Assembly: GCA_036277075.1 (NCBI GenBank)
Contig: DASUNQ010000213.1
Location: 1 to 33,184, forward strand
Origin: DASUNQ01 sp036277075
GTDB taxonomy: Bacteria > Acidobacteriota > Thermoanaerobaculia > Multivoradales > UBA5704
Length of the DNA: 33,184 bases
Direction: 5' to 3'
The translations under genes and the position numbers were made by a program. The first letter of the stretch is position 1; each line of letters starts with the position of its first letter. This document shows, one piece after another, positions 13,845-20,474 of this stretch. The notes under the pieces are model-generated. The model made no database searches. It worked only from the letters and a program-made list of their open reading frames with translations, and was not told where the DNA came from.

Positions 13845-14305
13845 TCGCCGGCGTCCCCCGGCGCGGCGCGCCGGACCTCGTTCTGCGCGGCCCAGACCAT
13901 GTTCGCGACGGCGGTGAGGATGGGGCCGCGGTGCCGGGCCGGGAGCGCGTCGAGGGAGCGAGCGACCTTGGCGATGCGCGGGTCGGCGATCTCGCCGGGA
14001 GCGGCGCCGGCGATGAGGTGGTCGAGGGTGACGGAGAGGCGCTTGCGGAGCTGGAGGAGGGTGAGGAGCTTCGGGACGTGGATGCCGCGCTCGTAGCGGC
14101 TGAGCTGGTCCTGCTCGAGGCCCAGCTCTTCGGCGAGCGCCTTCTGGGTCAGCCCGTGCTCCTGGCGGATCTGCGCCACGCGGGCGCCGAAGAGCTGCCG
14201 TGCGAGCCGCTCGGCATCGCCGCGCGACGTCCCTTCGATGCGGTCGCCTGATCTGTTCTTCCGCACGATGAGTTCCAGTTTCAGCGACTCAGATGCAGAA
14301 GTCAA
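13841..14305 (-). CDS. XRE-family transcriptional regulator
   Basis: Protein of 154 residues with a Cro/C1 helix-turn-helix in the middle: RVAQIRQEHGLTQKALAEEL then GLEQDQLSRYERGIHVPKLL. The C-terminal part (ARSLDALPARHRGPILTAVA) resembles the dimerisation tail of short XRE regulators. The first in-frame start is a TTG at 14305; a GTG about 13 codons later (VRKNRSGD) is a fair alternative because no strong ribosome-binding site supports either. It heads the four-gene minus-strand group, probably as its own repressor, and is divergent from the small peptide gene at 14532 across 226 bp. Confidence 0.85.
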   Translation of the reverse strand: MTSASESLKLELIVRKNRSGDRIEGTSRGDAERLARQLFGARVAQIRQEHGLTQKALAEELGLEQDQLSRYERGIHVPKLLTLLQLRKRLSVTLDHLIAGAAPGEIADPRIAKVARSLDALPARHRGPILTAVANMVWAAQNEVRRAAPGDAGE

Positions 14306-14531
14306 TCCCCAGGCGCAATCCTCTCCGCATGCGATTTCCGCCGCGGCCCAGCCGTCCGAGGCGGGGTCTTTCGTCGAATCGCGGGGTCAGGCCGCGGACC
14401 GGCCTACCGTGGTGTCGGGGGCGATACCTGCCGCCGCGCCGCCCGAGGGAGAGGGAAACGGCGTTTTACGCATACGGTGGCAGACTCGAAATGACGCCAT
14501 CGAGCGTCGTTTCCCCTGAAAGGAGGAAGGG

Positions 14532-14819
14532 ATGAACTGGAAGAGCGTTTCTCGCCCGGCCGCCGTCCTTGCGCTGGCGGCGGTCCTGGCCCTGGCAGTG
14601 CCCCCGCCCGCGAGCGCGATCGGTCCGCGCGGTGCGCGGGCGGCGCGGCTCGTGGACGGGTGGATGGAGGCGGCTTGGGGGTGGGTTGGGGGGTTGCTCG
14701 GGGGGCTGACGGCGAGGTGGGGAACAGGAGGGACCTCGGTCGACCCAAATGGGGGGGTGACTAGCCAGTGCGATGGAGGGACCTCAGTCGACCCGAACGG
14801 CTGCCCGCACCGCCCGTAG
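14532..14819 (+). CDS. Small exported protein with duplicated GGTSVDPNG motif
   Basis: Precursor of 95 residues. AAAGGAGG at 14519-14526 precedes the ATG. The N terminus is a clear signal peptide (SVSRPAAVLALAAVLALA, cleavage near PASA), followed by an amphipathic, Trp/Gly-rich segment (WMEAAWGWVGGLLGGLTARW). The C terminus carries GGTSVDPNG twice, separated by GVTSQCD. No enzyme domain exists; the shape is that of a secreted peptide precursor. The 226-bp upstream gap holds an 8-bp inverted repeat (14453-14460 with 14508-14515) just before the ribosome-binding site. The following gene encodes a TPR protein, so the two may form a peptide/receptor pair. That idea is speculative. Confidence 0.75.
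   Translation: MNWKSVSRPAAVLALAAVLALAVPPPASAIGPRGARAARLVDGWMEAAWGWVGGLLGGLTARWGTGGTSVDPNGGVTSQCDGGTSVDPNGCPHRP
14727..14800 (+). repeat. Two 26-bp direct repeats encoding the duplicated peptide motif
   Basis: Copies at 14727-14752 and 14775-14800 differ at three bases, TCG/TCA, CCA/CCG and AAT/AAC, all synonymous. The protein motif is thus preserved while third positions drift, which argues that the repeated peptide is what selection keeps. Confidence 0.75.
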
Positions 14820-14848
14820 CCTCAACGGGTGTGCCAACTCCGACATAA

Positions 14849-14875
14849 CCGGAGGCGGCAGCTTGCCGCCTCCGG
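14849..14875 (+). terminator. 12-bp hairpin after the small peptide gene
   Basis: CCGGAGGCGGCA at 14849-14860 pairs perfectly with 14864-14875 around the loop GCT. It lies 29 bases after the peptide gene stop and 64 bases before the TPR gene. It has no T tract, so it may act as a factor-assisted terminator or an RNA 3'-end stabiliser that sets a higher level of peptide message over the TPR message. Confidence 0.5.
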
Positions 14876-14939
14876 GGGCCTTGCCGCGGCTGCTCTGTGT
14901 CAGAATCCGGCCACTTGCTCAACTGCGGGGGGGGAGCGG

Positions 14940-16205
14940 ATGGCTAACGGGAACCGAACGGCAGGGCATCCCGAGCAGTCGGAGCTCGAAGGCTTTCTTC
15001 TCGGGAAGCTCGACCGCTCCGGGCGGATGGCCGTCCTCGCCCACCTGGTCCACGGCTGCGCCGCCTGCCAGCAGACGCTCGCTCCCCTGGCGAGTTTCAT
15101 GTGGCGGCCCGAGCGCTCGCAGCCCCCGCGAAATCATTCCGCCGGGGAGTACGACGTCGCCATCGAAAAAGCGTTCGCGACCCCCGAGGCGGCCGGACTT
15201 CTGAGCTCCGCGAGCCACGGAGAGATCGCGTGGGCACTCTGTGAGTCGTTGCTGGAGGAGAGCTGGCAACAGCGTCACGACGACGCCGAGGCCATGGTCT
15301 TGCTCGCAGCCCTTGCGGCCATGGTGGCCGAATCCATCAAACCCTCTACACGCGGAGCAGCCGCCCTTGCCGACTTGCAGGCGCGCGCCCTCGCCGATCT
15401 GGGGAATGCGCGGCGGGTCGCGAACGACCTGGCCTCTGCAGAAACCGATCTGCTCCGCGCGCGCAGGCGTGAGGAGCAAGGGACGGGCGACCGGCTGCTC
15501 GTCGGTCACTTACTCGAACTGACAGCGGCCCTGCGCATCGACCAACGCAGATTCGAGGAGGCGAGGACTCTTCTCGAGTGGGCCCTTGGGGTCTACGAGT
15601 CAGAAGACGCGCGTCATTCCGCGGGCAAAGTGCTGACTCAGACGGCACACCTTTCGCTGGTGGGCGGCGAGCCCGAGGAAGCGGTTGGGCTGCTAGCCAG
15701 AGCGCTTACGCTTCTCGACCCGGTACTTGAGCCAACAGTGCTGCTCGCTGCCGTGCACAATCTGCTCGACGGTTTTGTCCACTGTGGGCGCTTTCGCGAA
15801 GCAGGGCTTCTGCTGTGGAGGACCCGCAAGCTTTACGCGGCACACGGGGGCCGCTTCTATGATCTCCGCCTCCTATGGATTGAAGGGCGGGTCGCCAGCG
15901 GCTTAGGTCACCGCGGGCGTGCAGAGCGCTGTTTCCGAAGAGCGCGCGGTGGGTTCCTCGACGTGAGGCTCCCCTACTTTGCCGCATTGGTAGCGACGGA
16001 CCTCGCCATCCTGCTGCTCGAGAAGGGCCGCGCCGCCGAGGCCCGGGAGCTCATCGAAGAAACCCTCGAGACCTTCAACGTCCTCCACATCCGCCGCGAG
16101 GCCGTCGGCGCGATGATCCTCCTCAACGACGCCGTGCAGCAGGAACAGCTCTCCATCGCGGCCTTGCGGCAGTTGGCGGCGGAGCTCCAGAAGATCGAGA
16201 GATAG
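14940..16205 (+). CDS. TPR protein with anti-sigma-like zinc motif
   Basis: Cytoplasmic protein of 421 residues. The ATG at 14940 is chosen because a G-rich ribosome-binding site precedes it; an open frame extends upstream without a good start. Residues 14-50 (ELEGFLLGKLDRSGRMAVLA then HLVHGCAACQQTL) look like a short zinc-binding anti-sigma (ZAS) segment, with His35, Cys40 and Cys43, one residue wider than the usual H-x3-C-x2-C. The remainder (about 90-415) is helical repeats of TPR type, for example GEPEEAVGLLARALTLL, HRGRAERCFRRARGGFL, EKGRAAEARELIEETLETF. No catalytic domain is present. Placed after the exported peptide gene and convergent with an XRE-like gene. Function could be peptide sensing or protein scaffolding. 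Confidence 0.75.
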   Translation: MANGNRTAGHPEQSELEGFLLGKLDRSGRMAVLAHLVHGCAACQQTLAPLASFMWRPERSQPPRNHSAGEYDVAIEKAFATPEAAGLLSSASHGEIAWALCESLLEESWQQRHDDAEAMVLLAALAAMVAESIKPSTRGAAALADLQARALADLGNARRVANDLASAETDLLRARRREEQGTGDRLLVGHLLELTAALRIDQRRFEEARTLLEWALGVYESEDARHSAGKVLTQTAHLSLVGGEPEEAVGLLARALTLLDPVLEPTVLLAAVHNLLDGFVHCGRFREAGLLLWRTRKLYAAHGGRFYDLRLLWIEGRVASGLGHRGRAERCFRRARGGFLDVRLPYFAALVATDLAILLLEKGRAAEARELIEETLETFNVLHIRREAVGAMILLNDAVQQEQLSIAALRQLAAELQKIER

Positions 16206-16206
16206 G

Positions 16207-16668
16207 TCAGCGCGCCTTCTTGCCGCGCGCGGCCTTCCCGCTCTTCCGCGCGCCGGCCGCCCCGAGCGCCTTCTTCACCGCCTCCTCCACCAGCCGCATC
16301 AGCTCCTCGGTGTTGACGGCCGACGCCGGCGGCGGCTCCGGCCGCGGCCGGGGCACGATCCGCAGCGCCTCCAGCCGCCGCGCGAAGTCCTCGGTCGCCG
16401 AGACGTCCCCGACCGGCAGGTCGCGGGGGTAGAGGATGTCGAAGAAGAGCGAGGGGTGGACGCCGAGCGAGAGGAGGAACGCGGTGACGTGCCGCTGCTT
16501 GAGCTCCCGCCGCCCGCTCAGCACCGACGCCGTGTACCCCCGCGGCGCTCCCAACCGCTTGTCCACGTCCTGCCGCGTCAGCCCGCAGGCCGAGATCACC
16601 AGCGACAACAGCTTCCGCGCCCGCTCCGAATCCTCCGCGAGCAGCGCCTCCAGCCTGTCGTCCGGCAT
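16207..16668 (-). CDS. XRE/HTH-type DNA-binding protein
   Basis: Protein of 153 residues from the ATG at 16668. Residues about 18-75 form a helix-turn-helix of XRE type (KLLSLVISACGLTRQDVDKR, then YTASVLSGRRELKQRHVTAF). It continues with FLLSLGVHPSLFFDILYP, a Pro-rich linker, a helix (TEELMRLVEEAVKKAL) and a Lys/Arg-rich tail (KSGKAARGKKAR) able to contact nucleic acid. A GTG at 16701 is in frame but lies upstream of a good -10 box, so the ATG is preferred. The 13-bp palindrome beside the promoter suggests autoregulation. It converges on the TPR gene with one base between stops. Confidence 0.75.
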   Translation of the reverse strand: MPDDRLEALLAEDSERARKLLSLVISACGLTRQDVDKRLGAPRGYTASVLSGRRELKQRHVTAFLLSLGVHPSLFFDILYPRDLPVGDVSATEDFARRLEALRIVPRPRPEPPPASAVNTEELMRLVEEAVKKALGAAGARKSGKAARGKKAR

Positions 16669-16674
16669 GCCGCG

Positions 16675-16700
16675 ATTGTAGCTGAGTTGCGTAATACGCA
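16675..16700 (-). promoter_or_regulatory. Promoter and palindromic operator of the HTH gene
   Basis: On the minus strand TACAAT (16680-16675) lies 6 bases before the ATG, so the message should be leaderless. Directly upstream, 16688-16700 is an odd palindrome, TGCGTAATACGCA, with perfect 6-base arms around a central A. A clear -35 box is not seen. Binding of the encoded HTH protein is plausible. Confidence 0.5.
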
Positions 16701-16754
16701 CCCGGCATGTGGCAGCCGGGTTGCACCTTCGCCCTCCTGAAGAGGAGGTGCCCC

Positions 16755-17315
16755 ATGCTCGACTGGCGAAAGGACGTAGACGCGGCGCTGGAGGAGGCGA
16801 AGCGGACCGACCGGCCCGCCCTGGTCGACTTCACCGCCGCTCCGCTCTGAAATGGGTGCGCTCGGCTGGAAGCCGAGGTGTATCCCGACCCGCGCGTCGA
16901 AGCGCTGATCCGCGACAACCTGGTCCCCATCCGCATCGACGTCCGCGGGAAACCGGAGCCGATGGAGCGGTTCAACGTGCAGTGGACGCCGACCATCCTG
17001 CTTCTCGGCCCCGACGGCCGGGAGCACCACCGCATCGAAGGGTTCCTCGAGACCGGCGACTTCCTCGCCCAGCTCCTCCTCGGCCTCGGCCACGTGGCGC
17101 GGGCGCGGGGGAAGTGGGACGAGGCGATCCCGCGCTACGAGGAGGTCCTGGCGCGCCACCCGGACGGCGACGCGGCCCCCGCCGCGCAGTACTGGCGCGG
17201 CGTCGCGCGCTACAAGAAGAGCGGCGACCCCGCCGAGCTGGGCGCCACCACGCAAGCCTTCAAGGAGCGCTACGCCGACACGCCCTGGGCGACCCGGGCG
17301 TCGGTCTGGGGGTGA
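16755..17315 (+). CDS. Thioredoxin-like selenoprotein (in-frame TGA read as Sec) with TPR-like tail
   Basis: One frame runs from the ATG at 16755 (GAGGAGG just upstream) to the stop at 17315, interrupted only by TGA at 16848-16850. Before it the protein reads LDWRKDVDAALEEAKRTDRP then ALVDFTAAPL, the first strand of a thioredoxin fold. After it comes NGCARLEAEVYPDPRVEAL, then NLVPIRIDVR and FNVQWTPTILLLGPDG with the cis-proline. Decoding TGA as selenocysteine gives U32-N-G-C35, exactly the C-x-x-C redox site. A hairpin suited to be a bacterial SECIS follows. The C-terminal part (GKWDEAIPRYEEVLARHPDG, YWRGVARYKKSGDPAELGA) is TPR-like. Total length 186 residues. No signal peptide. Automatic gene calling would start at the GTG at 16878 and lose the active site. 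The alternative is a recent nonsense mutation. Confidence 0.78.
16848..16877 (+). promoter_or_regulatory. Candidate bacterial SECIS element after the TGA codon
   Basis: CTCGGCT at 16861-16867 pairs perfectly with AGCCGAG at 16871-16877 around the loop GGA, whose first base is G. The loop begins 18 bases after the last base of the TGA at 16848-16850, inside the distance window known for bacterial SECIS hairpins recognised by SelB. The stem is within the reading frame, as required in bacteria. Confidence 0.65.
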
Positions 17316-17337
17316 GCGGAGGGGTTGGCAGCCGCTG

Positions 17338-17769
17338 CTAGCGCGGCTTTCGCTCGAGGTCGACCGGCAGGGAGGGAGGCGAGCCTGCCAGCTCGAAAAA
17401 GCTTTCGAGCTCCCGGGTGGTCAGCACGCGGGAAAACTGCTCGACCAGCGCGCCCGCGAGGCCTTGGCCCGCCCGCTCGCGACGTCGGCCGCCGAGCGGG
17501 AAAACTCGGGAGACGAGGTGCCTCCCGATCAATCGCAGACGCCGACGCTCGACGTTCTGCACGACCTGCCAGAGCGCGTCCCGCTTGGCGCGCGGGAACT
17601 CCCGACCGAGACGGTGGTCGATCGTGAGGTCCAACTCGGCGCGTCGCGTCGCGCGGTCCTCTTCCCTAGTCGGCATCGGCGGCAGCTTCTCGTGCAGCGC
17701 CACGATCGCGCGGTCGTACTCCTCATCGGTGAGGCGTGGACCGTAGCCGAGTTCGCCGCTCGTCTTCAT
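17338..17769 (-). CDS. Hypothetical protein, partner of the gene at 17769-18485
   Basis: Protein of 143 residues. Its ATG overlaps the stop of the upstream gene by one base (TGATG), so the two are translated together. Sequence is charged and helical (LTDEEYDRAIVALHEKLPPM, RATRRAELDLTIDHRLGREF, RAKRDALWQVVQNVERRRLR, LTTRELESFFELAG). No signal peptide, membrane helix or known domain is seen. The family is not recognised. Confidence 0.7.
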   Translation of the reverse strand: MKTSGELGYGPRLTDEEYDRAIVALHEKLPPMPTREEDRATRRAELDLTIDHRLGREFPRAKRDALWQVVQNVERRRLRLIGRHLVSRVFPLGGRRRERAGQGLAGALVEQFSRVLTTRELESFFELAGSPPSLPVDLERKPR

Positions 17770-18485
17770 CAGCGGTCGAGGACAACGTACGCCGCTCGCG
17801 AGGCGTCGGGATCGCCGAGTGCCACCCAGTCACCCGGGGTGAGCTCGAACAGCCTCTCGTAGCTCGACTCATCGAGAACATTTGCGGCCCGACGTTGGAA
17901 CTCCTGAATCAAGGCGTTGTACGAGCTGGTGAATTCGTCGACGGGCATCTTCTCCCGCGCGAACTGCGTTTCGAGGACAAACCGCGCGTCTTCCAGATCC
18001 GACCGGGTTGAAAGGAGAAGACTCCCCGGCGTCGAGTCGGTGAAGTCGGGGCCGAGCTTGAACTGCACCATCCAAGAGAAGAGAGTCATCTGGAACCTCT
18101 TGCCGTCTGCGACAGAGAGCGCTTCCGCGAGCAGCGGTTCCCTCACCGCGTCGTACAGGGAAGCCACCGTCTCGATGTACGTCTGCACCTCCGGCGCTTC
18201 CTCTTCGCTCTCAACCGCGGATTCCCGGAGCTCTCCGGGCATGGAGAGACACTCCGGCAGGTCTCCCGTAATGGTCGAATGTTTGTGGAAGGGTGCCTTG
18301 CACAAGCCCAGCACTCCTCGGGGACGACCGTAGGTGCGGCCCTGCACGAATGCCGCTCCCCCGGTCTTGCCTCCCCAGCAACTCCACGCCTGGCCTCCCG
18401 TGCCGCAGGAGACGTAGGTGTGGTCGGCGAGGTTCAACGCCGCGCCGGTCGGGTATTTCCATCCGATCAGCGTGCCCATCGGCAC
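17769..18485 (-). CDS. Hypothetical protein with Cys/Trp/His-rich N-terminal segment
   Basis: Protein of 238 residues (or 236 from the ATG at 18479, two codons inside the GTG). The first about 90 residues form a distinctive segment: GTLIGWKYPTGAALNLADHT, YVSCGTGGQAWSCWGGKTGG and VLGLCKAPFHKHSTITGDLP. Its Cys, His and Trp could be a catalytic or metal site, and I recall similar TYVSCG...WGCWGG stretches in uncharacterised proteins, but cannot name them. The remainder is helical (VQTYIETVASLYDAVREPLL, DEFTSSYNALIQEFQRRA). Divergent from the TetR gene; forms a two-gene operon with 17338-17769. Moderate GC compared with neighbours hints at a separate origin. Confidence 0.7.
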   Translation of the reverse strand: MPMGTLIGWKYPTGAALNLADHTYVSCGTGGQAWSCWGGKTGGAAFVQGRTYGRPRGVLGLCKAPFHKHSTITGDLPECLSMPGELRESAVESEEEAPEVQTYIETVASLYDAVREPLLAEALSVADGKRFQMTLFSWMVQFKLGPDFTDSTPGSLLLSTRSDLEDARFVLETQFAREKMPVDEFTSSYNALIQEFQRRAANVLDESSYERLFELTPGDWVALGDPDASRAAYVVLDR

Positions 18486-18534
18486 CCACCGCGATAAGCT
18501 TCTGCGTGCACTTCCCTAATGATACTTGCGGTGC

Positions 18535-18572
18535 TTGACGGACGGCCGGCTGTAATGTAAGCTTCATTACAG
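18535..18572 (+). promoter_or_regulatory. Promoter and TetR-type operator of the efflux operon
   Basis: TTGACG at 18535-18540 and TAAGCT at 18558-18563 are 17 bases apart. CTGTAATG at 18550-18557 is the exact reverse complement of CATTACAG at 18565-18572, with 7 bases between, so the 23-bp inverted repeat covers the -10 box. This is a typical place and size for a TetR-family operator controlling its own gene and the downstream RND pump. Confidence 0.7.
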
Positions 18573-18584
18573 ACAGCAGCCCCG

Positions 18585-19250
18585 ATGGTCACGACTACGA
18601 CAGCCCCTTCCCGCACCGACCCCCGCGGCGAGGCGCGCCGGCGCGCCATGCTCGACGCGGCCTGCGAGCTGTTCCTGGAGCGCGGGTTCGGGGGCACCAG
18701 CATGGGGGACGTGGTGGCCCGGTCCGGCGGGTCCCTCGCCACGCTCTACGCCACCTTCGGCTCCAAGGAAAGGCTCTTCGAGGCGATCGTCGAGGAGGTC
18801 TCGGCGCAGCTCCTGGCGCCGCTCGACGCGCCGGAGTTCGAGTCGAAGCCGCTCGACGAGGCGCTCTGCCGGCTCGGCGAGGCCTTTCTCTCGCACCTCC
18901 TCGACCCGCAGACCCTGCGCTGGCAGCGGATGTGCGCCGCCGAGGGGCCCAAGTTCCCCGAGCTGCGCGCCGCCCTCCTCCACTCCGGTCCCGAGAAGGT
19001 GCGCGGGCGCCTCGCCGACTACCTGGCGACGCAGGCCGAGGCGGGGCGGCTGGCGCTCGACGACCCCCACGCCGCGGCCGTCCACTTCCTCGCCCTGGTC
19101 AAGAGCGAGGTGGCGTTCGCGGCCGTCTGCGGCGAGCCGATCGACCTGGCGCCCGAAGAGGTGCCGGTCAAGGTGCGGAGCGCCGTGGACGTTTTCCTCT
19201 ACGGCTACTCAACGCGCCGCGCCCGTCCCGGACGCACTCCCAGGAGATAG
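18585..19250 (+). CDS. TetR/AcrR-family repressor of the RND efflux operon
   Basis: Protein of 221 residues. The N-terminal TetR helix-turn-helix is clear at about residues 15-65: RRRAMLDAACELFLERGFGG, TSMGDVVARSGGSLATLYAT, FGSKERLFEAIVEE. The C-terminal ligand domain begins near DEALCRLGEAFLSHL and includes LRWQRMCAAEGPKFPEL, typical of the AcrR-like C-terminal family. The gene lies 2 bases before the adaptor gene and just after an inverted repeat over its own promoter. It probably represses the whole pump operon until a toxic ligand binds. Confidence 0.92.
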   Translation: MVTTTTAPSRTDPRGEARRRAMLDAACELFLERGFGGTSMGDVVARSGGSLATLYATFGSKERLFEAIVEEVSAQLLAPLDAPEFESKPLDEALCRLGEAFLSHLLDPQTLRWQRMCAAEGPKFPELRAALLHSGPEKVRGRLADYLATQAEAGRLALDDPHAAAVHFLALVKSEVAFAAVCGEPIDLAPEEVPVKVRSAVDVFLYGYSTRRARPGRTPRR

Positions 19251-19252
19251 CG

Positions 19253-20455
19253 ATGCACCGATCCCGTTTCCCCGCGGCCTCCGCCGCCGCGTTGCTGTCG
19301 ATCGCCGGGGCGCTCCTCGCCGCGGGCTGCGGCGGCGAGTCCGCCGCCGGCGCCCCGCCGGGCGGCGCGCCGCCGCCGCCGCAGGTCACGGCCGTGACCG
19401 TGGCGCCGCGCACGGTGGCGGTCCCCTACGAGTTCAACGGCCGCCTCGAGGGCTCGCGCGAGGTCGAGGTGCACGCGCGCGTCTCCGGCATCCTGCTGCG
19501 GCGGAGCTACGAGGAGGGGCGGCCGGTGCGCCAGGGGCAGACCCTCTTCGTCATCGACCCGGCCCCCTACCGCGCCGAGGTGCAGGCGGCCGCCGCCGAC
19601 GTCGCCGAGGAGAAGGCCCGGCTGTCGCGCGCCGAGCGCGAGGTCGCGCGGCTCAAGCCGCTGATCGAGGAGCGCGCGGTCTCCCGCCGCGAGTACGACA
19701 ACACGGTCTCCACCGCCGAGGAGGCGAGCGCCGCGGTGCTCTCGGCGCAGGCGCGCCTCACCCAGGCGCGGCTCGACCTCTCCTACACCACCGTCGCCGC
19801 GCCGATCTCCGGCGTCTCCAGCCGCGCCGAGCATTCGGAAGGGTCGCTCGTCGGCCCGGGGGAGGCGAGCCTCTTGACCCGCATCTCGCGGGTGCAGCCG
19901 ATCTGGGTGCGCTTCAGCGCCTCCGACCAGGTGCTCCTCGGGCTGCGCCGGGAGGTGGCCGCGAAAGAGGTGATGAGCCCGGCCACCAACCGGCTCGAGG
20001 TCGAGCTCGTCCTCGCCGACGACTCGGTCCACCCCGAGCACGGCCGGGTCAACTTCTCCGACTCGACCATCGACAGCGCCACCGGCTCGGTCGAGCTGCG
20101 CGCCGAGCTGCCGAACGCCGGCGGCACCCTCATCCCCGGTCAGTTCGTGCGCGTGCGCCTGCTCGGCATCGAGCGGCCGAACGCGATCCTGGTGCCGCAG
20201 CGGGCGGTGCAGCAGGGGCAGGAGGGGAAGTTCGTCTACGTCGTCGGCGCCGACGGCAAGGCCGCGGCGCGCCCGGTCACCGTCGGCGACTGGCTGGGCA
20301 AGGACTGGATCGTCGAGTCGGGGCTCGCCGCCGGCGACCGGGTGATCGTCGACGGCGCCTTGAAGGTGGCGCCCGGCGCGCCGGTCCAGGTGGTGGACGC
20401 GGCGGCGGGCGCCGCGCCGGCGGGCGCCGGCGCGCCCGGCGCCGGCGGGCACTGA
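19253..20455 (+). CDS. RND efflux periplasmic adaptor (membrane fusion lipoprotein)
   Basis: Adaptor of 400 residues linking inner-membrane pump and outer-membrane channel. The ATG at 19253 follows AGGAG at 19242-19246. A lipoprotein signal with lipobox LAAGC ends near residue 24, followed by a Gly/Pro linker. Then lipoyl/barrel-sandwich halves (VEVHARVSGILLRRSYEEGR and LDLSYTTVAAPISGVSSRAE) flank an alpha-hairpin (VAEEKARLSRAEREVARLK). The beta-barrel (VQPIWVRFSASDQVLLGL) and membrane-proximal domain (PNAILVPQRAVQQGQEGKFV) complete the AcrA/HlyD architecture. Ala/Gly/Pro-rich tail. Same operon as the pump, 19 bases upstream of it. Confidence 0.95.
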   Translation: MHRSRFPAASAAALLSIAGALLAAGCGGESAAGAPPGGAPPPPQVTAVTVAPRTVAVPYEFNGRLEGSREVEVHARVSGILLRRSYEEGRPVRQGQTLFVIDPAPYRAEVQAAAADVAEEKARLSRAEREVARLKPLIEERAVSRREYDNTVSTAEEASAAVLSAQARLTQARLDLSYTTVAAPISGVSSRAEHSEGSLVGPGEASLLTRISRVQPIWVRFSASDQVLLGLRREVAAKEVMSPATNRLEVELVLADDSVHPEHGRVNFSDSTIDSATGSVELRAELPNAGGTLIPGQFVRVRLLGIERPNAILVPQRAVQQGQEGKFVYVVGADGKAAARPVTVGDWLGKDWIVESGLAAGDRVIVDGALKVAPGAPVQVVDAAAGAAPAGAGAPGAGGH

Positions 20456-20474
20456 GGCCGAGAGGAGCGCGCGC

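Noticed and set aside
16848..16850. Sequencing frameshift as explanation of the interrupted thioredoxin gene
   Set aside because: The frame is the same on both sides of the TGA, so no insertion or deletion is needed; only a point change or recoding fits.
16709..17341. Plus-strand frame overlapping the selenoprotein in another register
   Set aside because: Arg/Pro-rich shadow frame; the thioredoxin and TPR-like motifs are in the frame starting at 16755.
17330..17348. AGCCGC / GCGGCT hairpin between convergent genes as terminator
   Set aside because: Only a 6-bp stem overlapping the stop codon region and without a T tract; too weak to call.
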